The notes: generated by a model not told the origin, from the sequence alone. Numbered from the stretch's first letter, positions 7,954-18,589 are shown. The stretch: 64,000 nucleotides of DNA from Alistipes sp. (GCA_021201825.1 JAJQED010000020.1:1-64000), one strand, 5' to 3'. Program-made: numbers and translations.

Positions 7954-9141
7954 ATGTACGGTAAACTGAAAAGTCATCTCACGCAGGAGCTCGCCGCCAT
8001 CCATGAGGCGGGTCTATATAAACAGGAACGCATCATCCAGTCGCCGCAAAGGGCCGCCATAACAGTGGGCGGGCGGCAGGTGCTTAACTTCTGCGCCAAT
8101 AACTACCTCGGCCTTTCGGACCATCCGGCCCTCGTAGAGGCTGCCAAACGCGCTATGGACCAGCGGGGTTACGGCATGTCTTCGGTGAGGTTTATCTGCG
8201 GTACGCAGGATATCCATAAGCAGCTGGAGAAAGCCATAGCGGACTATTTCGGGACCGAGGATACCATACTTTACGCCGCCTGTTTCGATGCCAACGGCGG
8301 GGTTTTCGAGCCGTTGTTCGGGGAGCAGGACGCCATTATTTCCGATTCGCTGAACCACGCTTCGATAATAGACGGGGTGAGGTTGTGCAAGGCCGTGCGG
8401 TACCGTTACGCCAACGCCGACATGAATGAACTGGAGGAGTGCCTCAAGCTGGCCCAGGCCCAGCGGTTCCGTATTATCGTTACGGACGGGGTATTTTCGA
8501 TGGACGGCAATGTGGCCCCGATGGACCGCATTACCGAGCTGGCCGAAAAATACGACGCCCTGGTGATGGTGGACGAATGCCATTCGGCCGGGGTGGTCGG
8601 CAAAACCGGACGGGGGGTTACCGAGCTGTTCGACCTGCGCGGGAAAGTGGATATTATTACCGGTACCCTGGGCAAGGCGTTCGGCGGGGCTATCGGCGGT
8701 TTTACGACGGGACACAAGGAAATAATCGACCTGCTGCGCCAGCGTTCCCGCCCCTATTTGTTTTCCAATTCCATCCCGCCGGCGGTGGTTGGCGCCTCTC
8801 TGGAGGTTTTCAGGCTGCTGGAAGAGTCGGACGAGCTGCATGACAGGCTTGTCGCCAATGTGGAGCATTTCCGGGGCAGGATGATCGCCGCCGGGTTTGA
8901 CATCAAACCTACCCAGTCGGCCATTTGTGCCGTTATGCTATATGACGCCAAGCTCTCGCAAGACTTCGCGGCCCGGCTGTTCGAGGAGGGTATATACGTC
9001 ACCGGGTTCTATTATCCGGTGGTGCCCAAGGAGCAGGCCCGTATCCGGGTGCAGGTGTCGGCCGGCCATACCACCGATGACCTGGACCGGTGCGTTGACG
9101 CGTTCGTCGAGGTCGGCAGGCAGCTCGGTGTGCTGAAATAA
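7954..9141 (+). CDS. kbl: Glycine C-acetyltransferase (2-amino-3-ketobutyrate CoA ligase)
   Basis: PLP enzyme of the alpha-oxoamine synthase family that cleaves 2-amino-3-ketobutyrate with CoA to glycine and acetyl-CoA, in threonine breakdown. The 395-residue protein shows LNFCANNYLGLSDHP (44-58), GYGMSSVRFICGT (72-84), the catalytic DECHSAGVVGKTGRG segment (about 208-222) and the PLP lysine in TGTLGKAFGGAIGG (about 237-250). The length equals the family norm. No tdh gene is visible next to it. The Lrp-type gene 38 bp downstream is on the same strand and may regulate amino acid use. Confidence 0.94.
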   Translation: MYGKLKSHLTQELAAIHEAGLYKQERIIQSPQRAAITVGGRQVLNFCANNYLGLSDHPALVEAAKRAMDQRGYGMSSVRFICGTQDIHKQLEKAIADYFGTEDTILYAACFDANGGVFEPLFGEQDAIISDSLNHASIIDGVRLCKAVRYRYANADMNELEECLKLAQAQRFRIIVTDGVFSMDGNVAPMDRITELAEKYDALVMVDECHSAGVVGKTGRGVTELFDLRGKVDIITGTLGKAFGGAIGGFTTGHKEIIDLLRQRSRPYLFSNSIPPAVVGASLEVFRLLEESDELHDRLVANVEHFRGRMIAAGFDIKPTQSAICAVMLYDAKLSQDFAARLFEEGIYVTGFYYPVVPKEQARIRVQVSAGHTTDDLDRCVDAFVEVGRQLGVLK

Positions 9142-9179
9142 TTATATATCAACCCTAATCCCTATCAATACCTAATGCC

Positions 9180-9653
9180 ATGGCAAAAGTCAATATAGAC
9201 GCGATAGACCGCAAGATACTGCAGTACCTGATAAAGAACGCCCGGATGCCGTTCCTGGAAATCGCGCGCGAGTGCGGTATCTCCGGAGCCGCCATACACC
9301 AACGGGTCAAGAAGCTGGACGACGCGGGGGTCATTCTCGGCTCCCAGCTCGAAGTTGACTCGTCGGCCCTCGGGTTCGACGTCTGCGCCATAATCGGCAT
9401 CAAAATATCGGACCCGACGAAGAACTTCGAGACGGTTAACAAACTCAAGGAGATACCTGAAATAGTCGAATGCCATTTCATTACCGGGAGTTACAATATC
9501 CTTATCAAGGTCTACTGCGTCAACAACGAGCACCTGATGCGCACGATCTTCGAACACGTGCTCAGCATCCCGTGCATATCCGATACCGAGACGTTCATCT
9601 CCCTGTCGCAGGCTTTCTCCCGGCAGGTGTATGTGGAAAGTATCAAGGAATAG
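9180..9653 (+). CDS. Lrp/AsnC family transcriptional regulator
   Basis: A 157-residue feast/famine regulator. An N-terminal winged helix-turn-helix (IDRKILQYLIKNARMPFLEIA then GISGAAIHQRVKKLDDAGVI, residues 6-46) is followed by a RAM ligand-binding domain containing HFITGSYNILIKVY. Family members bind amino acids and control amino acid metabolism. It sits 38 bp after kbl and before queD, and the three may be one transcript ending at the hairpin at 10159-10186. kbl is a plausible target, but that is inferred only from adjacency. Confidence 0.93.
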   Translation: MAKVNIDAIDRKILQYLIKNARMPFLEIARECGISGAAIHQRVKKLDDAGVILGSQLEVDSSALGFDVCAIIGIKISDPTKNFETVNKLKEIPEIVECHFITGSYNILIKVYCVNNEHLMRTIFEHVLSIPCISDTETFISLSQAFSRQVYVESIKE

Positions 9654-9688
9654 GTTTGCCTCGGCGTGGTAGTTGTCATTACGGGCGT

Positions 9689-10141
9689 ATGAGCATTATC
9701 AGGATCACTAAGGAATTTTCTTTCGAGGCCTCCCACCTGCTGGAGGGGTACGACGGGGCGTGCAGCCAGATACACGGCCATTCCTACCGGCTGTTCGTCA
9801 CGGTCAAGGGCATCCCCAATCCGGACCCTGCCGACCCGAAGTACGGCATGGTGATGGATTTCGGGGCGCTTAAAAAGATCGTCAGGTCGCTTATCGTGGA
9901 CAAGTACGACCACTCCCTTGTAGTGCGCCGAACACCGGAAAATTCGGCGTTCCTCGAGACGCTCAAAGGCAGGTTCGACCGTATAATCGAAACGGATTAC
10001 CAGCCCACATGCGAGAATATGCTTCCCCGTTTCGCTTCTGTCATCGCTTCGGCATTGCCCGCAGGGGTGTCGCTGGTTTCAATGCGGCTCCATGAGACGG
10101 CCACTTCTTTTGCCGAATATTTCGCGGAAGACAATCTATAG
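9689..10141 (+). CDS. queD: 6-carboxytetrahydropterin synthase family protein
   Basis: A 150-residue member of the PTPS/QueD family, which converts dihydroneopterin triphosphate to 6-carboxytetrahydropterin in queuosine synthesis. Seen: FSFEASHLL (first zinc His), catalytic Cys in DGACSQIHGHSY with the HGH zinc pair, MVMDFG, DHSLV, PTCENM and the C-terminal LHETATSFAEY substrate Glu. An in-frame extension back to 9470 overlaps the Lrp gene and does not look like the family, so I start at ATG 9689 (MSIIRITKEF). The family also includes 6-pyruvoyl-tetrahydropterin synthases; the Cys position supports QueD. Confidence 0.88.
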   Translation: MSIIRITKEFSFEASHLLEGYDGACSQIHGHSYRLFVTVKGIPNPDPADPKYGMVMDFGALKKIVRSLIVDKYDHSLVVRRTPENSAFLETLKGRFDRIIETDYQPTCENMLPRFASVIASALPAGVSLVSMRLHETATSFAEYFAEDNL

Positions 10142-10158
10142 ACCGAACGGAAAAAATA

Positions 10159-10186
10159 ACGGTTCTTCCCCGCAAGGAAGAACCGT
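10159..10186. terminator. Bidirectional terminator between queD and gltA
   Basis: An 11-bp perfect stem (10159-10169 with 10176-10186) with a 6-nt loop. It is followed by a T-run on the plus strand (10188-10194) and flanked by an A-run at 10151-10156 that gives T residues on the minus strand. It therefore serves both convergent units. Confidence 0.88.
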
Positions 10187-10207
10187 CTTTTTTTACCCTT
10201 TATCTTT

Positions 10208-11602
10208 TTACCTTTCTGATATCGGGATAAATTTCCGGGGCGATTCGATCACGTTCTTGTAGGCGGGCCGGATAATGCGGCGGCTCTCGAAATTCAGCTC
10301 CTCGATACGGTGCGCGGTCCATCCCGTGATGCGGCTCATGGCGAACAGCGGAGTGAAGACCTCCTGCGGAAGCCCGATCATCTCATAGACGAAGCCGGAA
10401 TAGAAGTCCACGTTGGCGCAGACCCGCTTGTTCACCTGGTTCCCTTTGAAAGCCATGAAAGTTTCGACCGCCCGTTCTTCCAGCAGTTCGAGGAATGCGA
10501 ATTCCTTTTCGCGGCCTTTCTCCTTGGCCAGGTTGCGGGCCATGTCCCTGAGCAGTAAGGCCCGGGGGTCGGAAATGGTATAGACGGCGTGGCCGATACC
10601 GTAGATCAACCCCTTGCGGTCGTAGACCTCCTTGCGCAGTATTTTCATCAGGTAGGCGTCCACTTCTTCCACGTTCTCCCAGTCGGAGATGGCCTTTTTG
10701 AGGTGGTGGAACTGGTCGATGACCTGCAGGTTGGCCCCACCATGCAACGGGCCTTTGAGCGACCCGATGGCCGCCGCTATGGACGAGTAGGTGTCCGTGC
10801 CGGACGAGCTGGTCACGCGGACCGTGAACGAGGAGTTGTTACCCCCGCCGTGTTCGGCGTGCAGGATGAGCGACAGGTCGAGTACGCGGGCTTCCAGTTC
10901 CGTGTAGCGCCCCTTGAGCATGTGCAGGAAGTTCTCGGCGATGGAGAGTTCCGGCTTGGGGTGGTGGATATGAAGCGCCTTTCCGCGGCGGTTGTGCCGA
11001 TAGGCGTTAAAGGCGTAGGCTATGATGGTCGGGAACTTGGCGATAAGGTCCACCGACTGGCGTATCAGGTGTTCCCGCGAGGTATTGTCCGGGTCCTCGT
11101 CGTAGATGTAAAGTTCCATAACGCACCGGGCCAGGATGTTCATTATGTTCTGTCCCTCCAGCTCGAGAATGTTCATCTTTATCTTGGGGGCCAGTTCCAT
11201 CTGCCGTCCCAACAGGTCGCAGAACGTACTGTACTCCTCCTGCGTGGGCAGGTAGCCCGACAGGAGTAGGAACGCCGTCTCCTCGAATCCGAACCGCTTC
11301 TCGCTGTAGAGCCCCTTAACGAGGTCCTCCACGTCTACGCCACGGTAGAGCAACCGGCCCGGGATGGCTTTGATGGGCTGCCCCTCGACCCGCTGGTAGC
11401 CCACCACGTCGCCGATGGTGGTCAGACCCACCAGGACCCCCGAATGGTCCTCGTTGCGCAAGCCCCGTTTGACGTTGTAACGCACGAACAACTCCTGGTC
11501 GATACTGCTGGTGGTGCGTATGGAGTCGGACAGTTTGGCCATCAGGTTATCTATGTTCGGGTTTTGCCCGGTGTCGTTCTTCGTTTCTTTGTTCGTTTTC
11601 AT
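10208..11602 (-). CDS. gltA: Citrate synthase
   Basis: Condenses acetyl-CoA and oxaloacetate to citrate. It is the last gene of the acn-icd-gltA operon, 14 bp after icd. The 464-residue product carries the family residues LHAEHGGGNNSSFTVRV and LKGPLHGGAN (catalytic His region), GHAVYTISDPRA (second His) and the C-terminal TGWTAHRIEE. The frame is open upstream to 11734, but that extension overlaps icd and is low-complexity basic, so I choose ATG 11602 (MKTNKETKND). The first 50 residues are polar and not typical of the catalytic fold. Confidence 0.93.
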   Translation of the reverse strand: MKTNKETKNDTGQNPNIDNLMAKLSDSIRTTSSIDQELFVRYNVKRGLRNEDHSGVLVGLTTIGDVVGYQRVEGQPIKAIPGRLLYRGVDVEDLVKGLYSEKRFGFEETAFLLLSGYLPTQEEYSTFCDLLGRQMELAPKIKMNILELEGQNIMNILARCVMELYIYDEDPDNTSREHLIRQSVDLIAKFPTIIAYAFNAYRHNRRGKALHIHHPKPELSIAENFLHMLKGRYTELEARVLDLSLILHAEHGGGNNSSFTVRVTSSSGTDTYSSIAAAIGSLKGPLHGGANLQVIDQFHHLKKAISDWENVEEVDAYLMKILRKEVYDRKGLIYGIGHAVYTISDPRALLLRDMARNLAKEKGREKEFAFLELLEERAVETFMAFKGNQVNKRVCANVDFYSGFVYEMIGLPQEVFTPLFAMSRITGWTAHRIEELNFESRRIIRPAYKNVIESPRKFIPISER

Positions 11603-11616
11603 ATGGCGTCCGGTTT

Positions 11617-12882
11617 TTATTTGCTTATAGAGTTTACGAGTTGCGCGGTGAACGCGCTTGTGGAGAGTGCATGCCCGTTGTCCATGAAGCGTGCAAGGTC
11701 GCCCGTGGCTTTCCCCTCGGCAAACGAGGAGCATATAGCCCGGGTTATGGCATCCGCCGCTTCCGTCCAGCCCATGTATTGGAGCATCATAACGGCCGAA
11801 AGTATCAGCGAGCAGGGGTTGGCGGCGTCCGTGCCGGCAATGTCCGGGGCAGTACCGTGCGTGGCTTCGAAGACGGCATGGCCCGTGGTATAGTTTATAT
11901 TGGCTCCCGGGGCGATACCAATGCCGCCTACCATTGCGGCGAGCTGGTCCGAGATGTAATCCCCGTTGAGGTTAAGCGTGGCGATCACCGAGTATTTTTC
12001 CGGGGTGAGCAGGGTGTTTTGCAGGAACGCGTCGGCGATGACGTCGTTCACTATAACCTTGCCGGCCGCCCTGGCAGCCGACAGGGCGGCCTCGGCAGCT
12101 TCGCGTCCCGATTCGGTGGCGGTCTTCTCGTAGGTCCGCATGGTATAGCACTGTCCGGGGAATTCCGTCTCGGCCGTTTCATAACCCCAGTTGCGGAACC
12201 CTCCCTCGGTGAATTTCATGATATTGCCCTTGTGTACAAGGGTCAGTGAAGGGAGTTTGTTTTCCACGGCGTATTGCAGGGCCGAGCGTACCAGCCGCCG
12301 GGTGCCCTCTTCGGAGACGGGTTTTACCCCGAACGAAGAGCTTTCCGGGAAGCGAACCTTTTTCACTCCCATTTCGCCGCTAAGGAAACGGTAGAACTTT
12401 TCGGCTTCCGGCGTTCCGGCCATCCACTCGATACCGGCGTAAATATCCTCGGTGTTCTCCCGGAAGATCACCATGTCGACTTTCTGCGGCTGCTTGAGCG
12501 GGGAGGCGACGCCCGTGAACCAGCGGACGGGCCGCAGGCATACATACAGGTCGAGCGTTTGCCGCAGGGCCACGTTGAGCGACCTCATTCCCCCGCCGAC
12601 GGGGGTCATCAGCGGCCCCTTGATGCCGACCAGGTACCGGCGGAACGCCTCGAGTGTCTCGTCCGGCAGCCAGCTCCCGGTACGGTCGCAGGCCTTGCCC
12701 CCGGCAAGAACTTCCGTCCATTCTATCCGCCGTGAGCCGCCGTAAGCATTGTCTACGGCCGTGTCTACCACGGCCCTCATCGAAGCGGTGACCTCGGGTC
12801 CTACCCCGTCCCCCTCGATGAACGGGACGGTGGGGTTTTCCGGTACGGCCAAAGCGCCGTCTGTTATCGTTATTTCTGCCAT
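11617..12882 (-). CDS. icd: Isocitrate dehydrogenase, probably NAD-dependent
   Basis: Oxidatively decarboxylates isocitrate to 2-oxoglutarate. The 421-residue protein is E. coli Icd-like: [11 protein letters not shown], the substrate loop [19 protein letters not shown] (about 101-119), [27 protein letters not shown] and [12 protein letters not shown] near residue 345. Where E. coli has the NADP-selecting Lys344-Tyr345 this protein has Asp-Ile, the pair associated with NAD preference in this superfamily. It lies 37 bp after acn and 14 bp before gltA in one operon making 2-oxoglutarate for glutamate synthesis. Confidence 0.94.
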   Translation of the reverse strand: MAEITITDGALAVPENPTVPFIEGDGVGPEVTASMRAVVDTAVDNAYGGSRRIEWTEVLAGGKACDRTGSWLPDETLEAFRRYLVGIKGPLMTPVGGGMRSLNVALRQTLDLYVCLRPVRWFTGVASPLKQPQKVDMVIFRENTEDIYAGIEWMAGTPEAEKFYRFLSGEMGVKKVRFPESSSFGVKPVSEEGTRRLVRSALQYAVENKLPSLTLVHKGNIMKFTEGGFRNWGYETAETEFPGQCYTMRTYEKTATESGREAAEAALSAARAAGKVIVNDVIADAFLQNTLLTPEKYSVIATLNLNGDYISDQLAAMVGGIGIAPGANINYTTGHAVFEATHGTAPDIAGTDAANPCSLILSAVMMLQYMGWTEAADAITRAICSSFAEGKATGDLARFMDNGHALSTSAFTAQLVNSISK

Positions 12883-12919
12883 TTCCTGTGTATGCCGCCG
12901 CTCGGCCGGGCGGCAAAGT

Positions 12920-15187
12920 TTAACCGTTAGTGTTGCAATTCAGGGCCGACCCCGCCTTAAGCCATGCGATCTGCAGGTCGTTGTAGGTGTGGTTGGCCGT
13001 GATCTTATCTTCCGTGCCGTCGCTGTGGCGAACGGCTACGGTGAGCGGAACGCCCGGCTCGATATTCCCGACCCCCTCTATGGTGAACGTATCGTCTTCC
13101 CGGATCAGGTCGTAGTCCGCCTTTTCCGCGAACGTAAGGGCGAGCATCCCCTGTTTTTTCAGGTTGGTTTCGTGGATGCGGGCGAACGATTTGGCGAGGA
13201 TGGCCCGCACGTTCAGATAGCGCGGTTCCATCGCGGCGTGTTCCCGTGACGACCCCTCGCCGTAGTTCTCTTCGGCCACGACAATGGATCCCGTCCCATT
13301 TTCTTTGTACCCCCGGGCGACGGCCGACACTTCGCCGTAACCGCCGTCCAGCCGGTTGAGAACGCAGTTGGTTTTGCCGTTGAACGCGTTTACGGCACCC
13401 ATCAGCATGTTGCCCGAGATGTTCTCCAGGTGGCCCCGGTAGCGCAGCCAGGGGCCGGCCATGGAAATATGGTCCGTGGTGCATTTGCCCTCTGCCTTGA
13501 TAAGCAGGGGCATCTCCCGGAATCCGTCCGGGTCCAGAGCCGGGAACGGCTCGAGCCGTTGCAGCCGTTTTGAGCCGGGATCGATAGATACTTCCACGCC
13601 CGTACCGTCCTGCGGCGGGGCGATATACCCGTCGCTGTCGCCCACAAGGCCTTTCTGTGGCAGGGCATCGCCGGTTGGCGGGTCGAGCATGACCTGTTCG
13701 CCCCGGTCGTTGGTGAGGGTGTCCGTCAAGGGGTTGAACCTCAGGTCCCCCGCGATGACCAGCGCCGTGACGATCTCAGCAGACGCCACGAATGCATAGG
13801 TGTTGGGATTGCCGTCTGCCCGCTTGGCGAAATTCCGGTTGAACGAGGTCACTATCGAGTTTGCCCGGGTATTGTCGTCCGTGTGGCGCTTCCATTGCCC
13901 GATGCACGGTCCGCAGGCGTTGGTCATAACCACCGCCCCGAGCGCCGAGAAATCTGCGGTAAGGCCGTCACGCCGGGCGGTGCGCAAAATCTGTTCCGAA
14001 CCGGGGTTGACGATAAATTCCGCTTTGGCTTTCAAACCTTTGGCGGCTGCCTGCCGGGCGACGGAGGCCGCACGGGCGAGGTCCTCGTAGGAGGAATTGG
14101 TGCACGATCCTACCAGCCCGACTTCCATTCGGGCGGGCCACCCGTTGGCTTCGACTTCGCGGGCGAAGTCCGAAATGCGGTGCGCCGCGTCAGGAGTGAA
14201 CGGCCCGTTGAGGTAGGGCTCGATCGCCCCCAGGTCGATCTCTATTATCCGGTCGTAATATTTTTCCGGTTCCGCCGCCGTCTGGGGGTCCGCCGAGAGC
14301 ATACCGCCTGTGGCGAGTTCATCCGCGAGAGTGGCTATTTCGGCCCTGCCCGTAGCACGGAGGTAGGCGGCCATATTTTCGTCGTACGGGAAGATGGAGC
14401 AGGTGGCGCCCACTTCGGCCCCCATGTTACAAATGGTTGCCTTGCCGGTGGCCGATATGGTCGAGGCGCCCTCGCCGTAGTATTCGATAATGGCGTTGGT
14501 CCCACCTTTAACTGTCAGGATGCCTGCAAGTTTGAGTATAAGGTCCTTGGGTGACGCCCAGCCGTTGAACCGCCCGGTAAGCCTCACCCCGATGATCCGG
14601 GGCATCTTTAACTCCCACGGCATCCCGGCCATGACGTCCACGGCGTCCGCGCCGCCGACCCCGACGGCTATCATTCCCAGCCCGCCCGCATTGGGGGTAT
14701 GGGAATCGGTGCCGACCATCATCCCTCCGGGAAATGCGTAATTCTCGAGCACGATCTGGTGTATAATGCCCGAACCGGGTTTCCAGAAGCCGATGCCGTA
14801 TTTGCCTGATACAGAGCGCAGGAACTCGTAAACCTCTTTGTTCTCCGCGAGGGCCGCCTGCATATCGGGCGAAGCCCCGTTGTCGGCAGTTATCAGGTGA
14901 TCGCAATGGACCGTGGACGGTACGGCGGTGCGCTGAAGCCCGGCGTTCATAAATTGCAGCAGGGCCATCTGCGCCGTGGCGTCCTGCATGGCTACGCGGT
15001 CGGGCGAGAAATTGACGTAATCCGTTCCCTTGCCGTACTGCCGCAGGGGCTCCCCGTCGCTCAGGTGGGCATATAGTATCTTTTCACACAGGGTCAAAGG
15101 CCTGCCGAGCGCCTCCCGGGCGGCTTTTACCCGCTGCGGAAAGCTCCCGTAGACCCGTTTTATCATCTCCAGATCGAACATACACAA
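12920..15187 (-). CDS. acn: Aconitate hydratase, mitochondrial type
   Basis: Fe-S enzyme interconverting citrate and isocitrate; first gene of the acn-icd-gltA operon. At 755 residues it matches the mitochondrial-type aconitases of Bacteroidetes and is shorter than AcnA (about 890) or AcnB (about 865). Cluster cysteines are visible in [15 protein letters not shown] and [36 protein letters not shown] and the swivel-domain [19 protein letters not shown] are also present. The three genes form the oxidative branch of the TCA cycle from citrate to 2-oxoglutarate. Confidence 0.96.
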   Translation of the reverse strand: MCMFDLEMIKRVYGSFPQRVKAAREALGRPLTLCEKILYAHLSDGEPLRQYGKGTDYVNFSPDRVAMQDATAQMALLQFMNAGLQRTAVPSTVHCDHLITADNGASPDMQAALAENKEVYEFLRSVSGKYGIGFWKPGSGIIHQIVLENYAFPGGMMVGTDSHTPNAGGLGMIAVGVGGADAVDVMAGMPWELKMPRIIGVRLTGRFNGWASPKDLILKLAGILTVKGGTNAIIEYYGEGASTISATGKATICNMGAEVGATCSIFPYDENMAAYLRATGRAEIATLADELATGGMLSADPQTAAEPEKYYDRIIEIDLGAIEPYLNGPFTPDAAHRISDFAREVEANGWPARMEVGLVGSCTNSSYEDLARAASVARQAAAKGLKAKAEFIVNPGSEQILRTARRDGLTADFSALGAVVMTNACGPCIGQWKRHTDDNTRANSIVTSFNRNFAKRADGNPNTYAFVASAEIVTALVIAGDLRFNPLTDTLTNDRGEQVMLDPPTGDALPQKGLVGDSDGYIAPPQDGTGVEVSIDPGSKRLQRLEPFPALDPDGFREMPLLIKAEGKCTTDHISMAGPWLRYRGHLENISGNMLMGAVNAFNGKTNCVLNRLDGGYGEVSAVARGYKENGTGSIVVAEENYGEGSSREHAAMEPRYLNVRAILAKSFARIHETNLKKQGMLALTFAEKADYDLIREDDTFTIEGVGNIEPGVPLTVAVRHSDGTEDKITANHTYNDLQIAWLKAGSALNCNTNG

Positions 15188-15222
15188 AAAGTTTATCGTC
15201 GCACCCCGTTACCGAAGCAGTG

Positions 15223-15252
15223 CAAAGATAAACTTTTTATTAAAAAAAGCAA
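15223..15252 (-). promoter_or_regulatory. Predicted promoter of the acn-icd-gltA operon
   Basis: On the minus strand TTGC (15252-15249) and TATCTTTG (15230-15223) are separated by 18 bp. This is the best two-part match in the window to the Bacteroidetes -33/-7 promoter. It leaves a leader of about 30 nt before the acn ATG. Confidence 0.75.
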
Positions 15253-15318
15253 CTAAAAGTTTTGTTTCCTATACCATACCCAACAGGTATGTAACAAACC
15301 GTGCGGATCTTAACCCCG

Positions 15319-18300
15319 TTACAGGGTATATTCCTGCCAGCTCTTGATAGGTATGTCCTTTTCTTTGAGGTTGCAGAACGCATTTATGAACGCCCCTGCA
15401 AGCCGGGAATTGGTTATGAGCGGGATATTGTGGTCGATGGCTCCCCGGCGTATACGGTAGCCGTTTGTCAGCTCCCGGCGGGTGAGGTTCTTGGGGATAT
15501 TGACTACCAACTCGAACTTATGGCCCGCGATCATATCCATAATGTTGTCGGGGGTATTTTCGTCCGGCCAGCCCACCACTTTGGCTTCGATGCCGTTGGA
15601 TTCCAGGAATTTGGCCGTGCCGGAAGTGGCGTAAATCGTGTAGCCGTTACGTTGAAGCATCCGGCATGGGTCCAGCAGGTCCACCTTGGATTTGCTATCA
15701 CCCGAGGAGACCATCACGTTGCGGGCCGGGATGCCGTAGCCCACCGAGATCATAGCAGCCAGGATGGCCTCGTCGAAGTCGTCGCCGATGCAACCAACCT
15801 CGCCCGTCGAAGACATATCAACGCTCAGCACCGGATCGGCGTTATGAAGCCTCGAGAACGAGAACTGGGATGCCTTGACCCCGATCCAGTCGATATCGAA
15901 ATTGGAATTGTCGGGCCTGGTGTACGGCGCGTCGAGCATGATGCGGGTGGCCGTGTCGATAAAGTTGCGTTTGAGCACCTTGGAGACGAACGGGAAACTG
16001 CGGGACGCCCTCAGGTTGCATTCTATAACCTTTACGTCGTTGTTGCGGGCCAGGAACTGGATATTGAAAGGACCGCTTATGTTAAGCTCCCGGGCGATCT
16101 GCCGGCTGATCTTATTTATGCGGCGCGCGGTGGCGAAGTAGACTTTCTGGGCGGGGAAGACGAGTGTCGCGTCGCCGGAATGCACCCCGGCAAACTCGAT
16201 ATGCTCCGACATTGCATACTCTACTATCTCCCCGTTATGGGCCACGGCGTCGAACTCGATCTCCTTGGCGTTCTGCAGGAATTGCGATACGACCACCGGG
16301 TGTTCCTTGGATACCTGGGCGGCAAGTTTGAGGAAAGTCCCCAGGTCCTCGTCAGAGTAGCAAACGTTCATGGCCGCCCCCGAAAGAACATAAGAGGGGC
16401 GCACCAGTACCGGGTAGCCGACCTTGCCGACGAACTCCATGATCTGGTCAAGGCTGGTCAGCTCCTGCCATGCAGGCTGGTCGATACCCAGCTGGTCGAG
16501 CATGCTGGAGAACTTGTGGCGGTTTTCCGCACGGTCTATCGAAAGGGGCGATGTGCCCAGGATCGGGATGTCCTGCCGGTGCAGGCGGATGGCCAGGTTG
16601 TTGGGTATCTGGCCGCCTACCGATACGATAACCCCTTTGGGAGTCTCCAGGTCCAGGACGTCCAGCACCCGCTCGAACGACAGCTCGTCGAAATAGAGCC
16701 GGTCGCACATGTCGTAGTCGGTGGAAACCGTTTCGGGGTTGTAATTTATCATTATGGACTTATAGCCCAGCTTGCGGGCTGTCTGCACCGCGTTCACCGA
16801 ACACCAGTCGAATTCCACCGAACTGCCGATGCGGTAGGCCCCCGACCCGAGGACCACCACCGAACGGTCGTTCTTATAGAACGGGATGTCGTGGTCCGTG
16901 GTCCCGTAGGTCATATAGAGGTAATTGGTAAGCTCCGGGTTCTCCGAAGCGACCGTATTTATCCGTTTTACGGCCGGCAGGATACCCTCCTTTTTCCGTT
17001 TTGCCCGTACGCGGAGAGCCTCTTTCTCGAGGTTCCCCGTTGGTTCCTCTACGAACCGGGCTATCTGGAAGTCTGAAAAACCCAGTTCCTTTGCCCCGGC
17101 AAGCACTCCTGCCGGAAGCTCCTCGATGGACCCGTACCCGGCCAGTACCTGCGAATAATCGTAAATATTTTTCAGCTTGCCCAGGAACCACGGGTCTATT
17201 TTTGTCAGCTCGTGTATCCTTTCCACGGTCAGCCCTTGTGCAAAAGCCTCGGCGACGGCGAAGATTCGCATGTCGGTGGGGTTCGAGAGAGCCTGTTCGA
17301 TATCCCCGAATTCCAGCTCGTGGTTGCCTACGAAGCCGTGCATCCCCTGGCCTATCATACGCAGGCCTTTCTGGATGATCTCCTCGAACGAACGGCCTAT
17401 GGACATCACCTCCCCGACCGATTTCATGCTCGATCCGATATGGCGCGACACCCCGGCGAACTTGCCCAGGTCCCACCGCGGGATCTTGCAGATAAGATAG
17501 TCCAGGGACGGCGCGGTGTAAGCGGAATTGGCCGTGCCCATTTCGCCTATCTGGTCGAGCGTATAGCCCAGCGCGAGCTTGGCCGCAACGAAAGCCAGCG
17601 GGTAACCCGTGGCTTTGGAAGCCAGGGCCGAGGAGCGGCTCAGGCGGGCGTTGACCTCGATCACCCGGTAGTCGTCCGTTTCGGAATTGAAAGCATACTG
17701 GATATTGCACTCCCCGACGATGCCGATATGGCGGATAACTTTGCGCGAAAGTTCCTGCAGCATGGCCAGTTCCCCCTCGTCCAGCGAACAGGTGGGGGCC
17801 ACCACGATACTTTCGCCCGTATGGATACCCAGCGGGTCGAAGTTCTCCATACTGGCCACCGTGAAGCAATGGTCGTTGCCGTCACGTATAACCTCGAACT
17901 CTATCTCTTTCCACCCCTTTAGGGATTCCTCTATCAGTATCTGTTTGGAGTAGGCGAACGAACTCTCGCACAGGGTGCGGAATTCCTCCATGTTGTTGGT
18001 GATGCCGCTACCGAGGCCTCCCAGGGCGTATGCCGAGCGCACCATGATCGGGAAGCCGATCTTTCGGGCGGCGGCTACGGCATCTTCCATGCTTTCTACG
18101 GCCTGGCTTACCGGGGTCTTTACCCCTATCTCGTCCAGCTTTTTGACGAATAAGTCCCTGTCCTCGGTAGCCATAATGGCCTCCACCGAAGTGCCGAGAA
18201 CCCTTACGCCGTACTTCTCCAGCACCCCGTTGAGGTAGAGTTCGGTGCCGCAGTTCAGGGCTGTCTGCCCTCCGAACGCCAGCAGTATGCCGTCCGGGCG

Positions 18301-18543
18301 CTCTTTTTTGATGATCTCCTCTACGAAATAGGGAGTAACGGGCAGGAAGTAAACCTTGTCGGCCACTCCCTCCGAGGTTTGGATCGTGGCGATATTCGGG
18401 TTGATCAGAACGGTCGATATTCCCTCCTCGCGCAGGGCTTTGAGGGCCTGGGACCCGGAATAGTCGAATTCCCCGGCCTGCCCGATCTTCAGGGCGCCCG
18501 AGCCGAGAACGACGGCTTTTTGGATGTTGAGTGACTTCGGCAT
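15319..18543 (-). CDS. carB: Carbamoyl-phosphate synthase large subunit
   Basis: Makes carbamoyl phosphate from bicarbonate, ATP and glutamine-derived ammonia for arginine and pyrimidine synthesis. The 1074-residue protein shows the duplicated ATP-grasp design: N-half VVLGSGALKIGQAGEFDYSG and IMVRSAYALGGLGSGI, C-half VVLGSGAYRIGSSVEFDW and VLVRPSYVLSGAAM, then a C-terminal MGS-like allosteric domain (about 940-1074, with YATSGTAKFLESNGIEAKVV). The length is normal. The small subunit gene carA is not within the window, so the two subunits appear to be encoded apart or carA lies outside this unit. Confidence 0.96.
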   Translation of the reverse strand: MPKSLNIQKAVVLGSGALKIGQAGEFDYSGSQALKALREEGISTVLINPNIATIQTSEGVADKVYFLPVTPYFVEEIIKKERPDGILLAFGGQTALNCGTELYLNGVLEKYGVRVLGTSVEAIMATEDRDLFVKKLDEIGVKTPVSQAVESMEDAVAAARKIGFPIMVRSAYALGGLGSGITNNMEEFRTLCESSFAYSKQILIEESLKGWKEIEFEVIRDGNDHCFTVASMENFDPLGIHTGESIVVAPTCSLDEGELAMLQELSRKVIRHIGIVGECNIQYAFNSETDDYRVIEVNARLSRSSALASKATGYPLAFVAAKLALGYTLDQIGEMGTANSAYTAPSLDYLICKIPRWDLGKFAGVSRHIGSSMKSVGEVMSIGRSFEEIIQKGLRMIGQGMHGFVGNHELEFGDIEQALSNPTDMRIFAVAEAFAQGLTVERIHELTKIDPWFLGKLKNIYDYSQVLAGYGSIEELPAGVLAGAKELGFSDFQIARFVEEPTGNLEKEALRVRAKRKKEGILPAVKRINTVASENPELTNYLYMTYGTTDHDIPFYKNDRSVVVLGSGAYRIGSSVEFDWCSVNAVQTARKLGYKSIMINYNPETVSTDYDMCDRLYFDELSFERVLDVLDLETPKGVIVSVGGQIPNNLAIRLHRQDIPILGTSPLSIDRAENRHKFSSMLDQLGIDQPAWQELTSLDQIMEFVGKVGYPVLVRPSYVLSGAAMNVCYSDEDLGTFLKLAAQVSKEHPVVVSQFLQNAKEIEFDAVAHNGEIVEYAMSEHIEFAGVHSGDATLVFPAQKVYFATARRINKISRQIARELNISGPFNIQFLARNNDVKVIECNLRASRSFPFVSKVLKRNFIDTATRIMLDAPYTRPDNSNFDIDWIGVKASQFSFSRLHNADPVLSVDMSSTGEVGCIGDDFDEAILAAMISVGYGIPARNVMVSSGDSKSKVDLLDPCRMLQRNGYTIYATSGTAKFLESNGIEAKVVGWPDENTPDNIMDMIAGHKFELVVNIPKNLTRRELTNGYRIRRGAIDHNIPLITNSRLAGAFINAFCNLKEKDIPIKSWQEYTL

Positions 18544-18581
18544 TTTTCGTTCGGTTAGCTAATGGTAAGATTAAAATCTTC

Positions 18582-18589
18582 CAAAGATA
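18582..18589 (-). promoter_or_regulatory. Predicted carB promoter -7 element
   Basis: The minus strand reads TATCTTTG about 39 bp before the carB ATG, with a TTTG 22 bp farther upstream as a possible -33 element. The spacing is slightly long. Confidence 0.6.
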
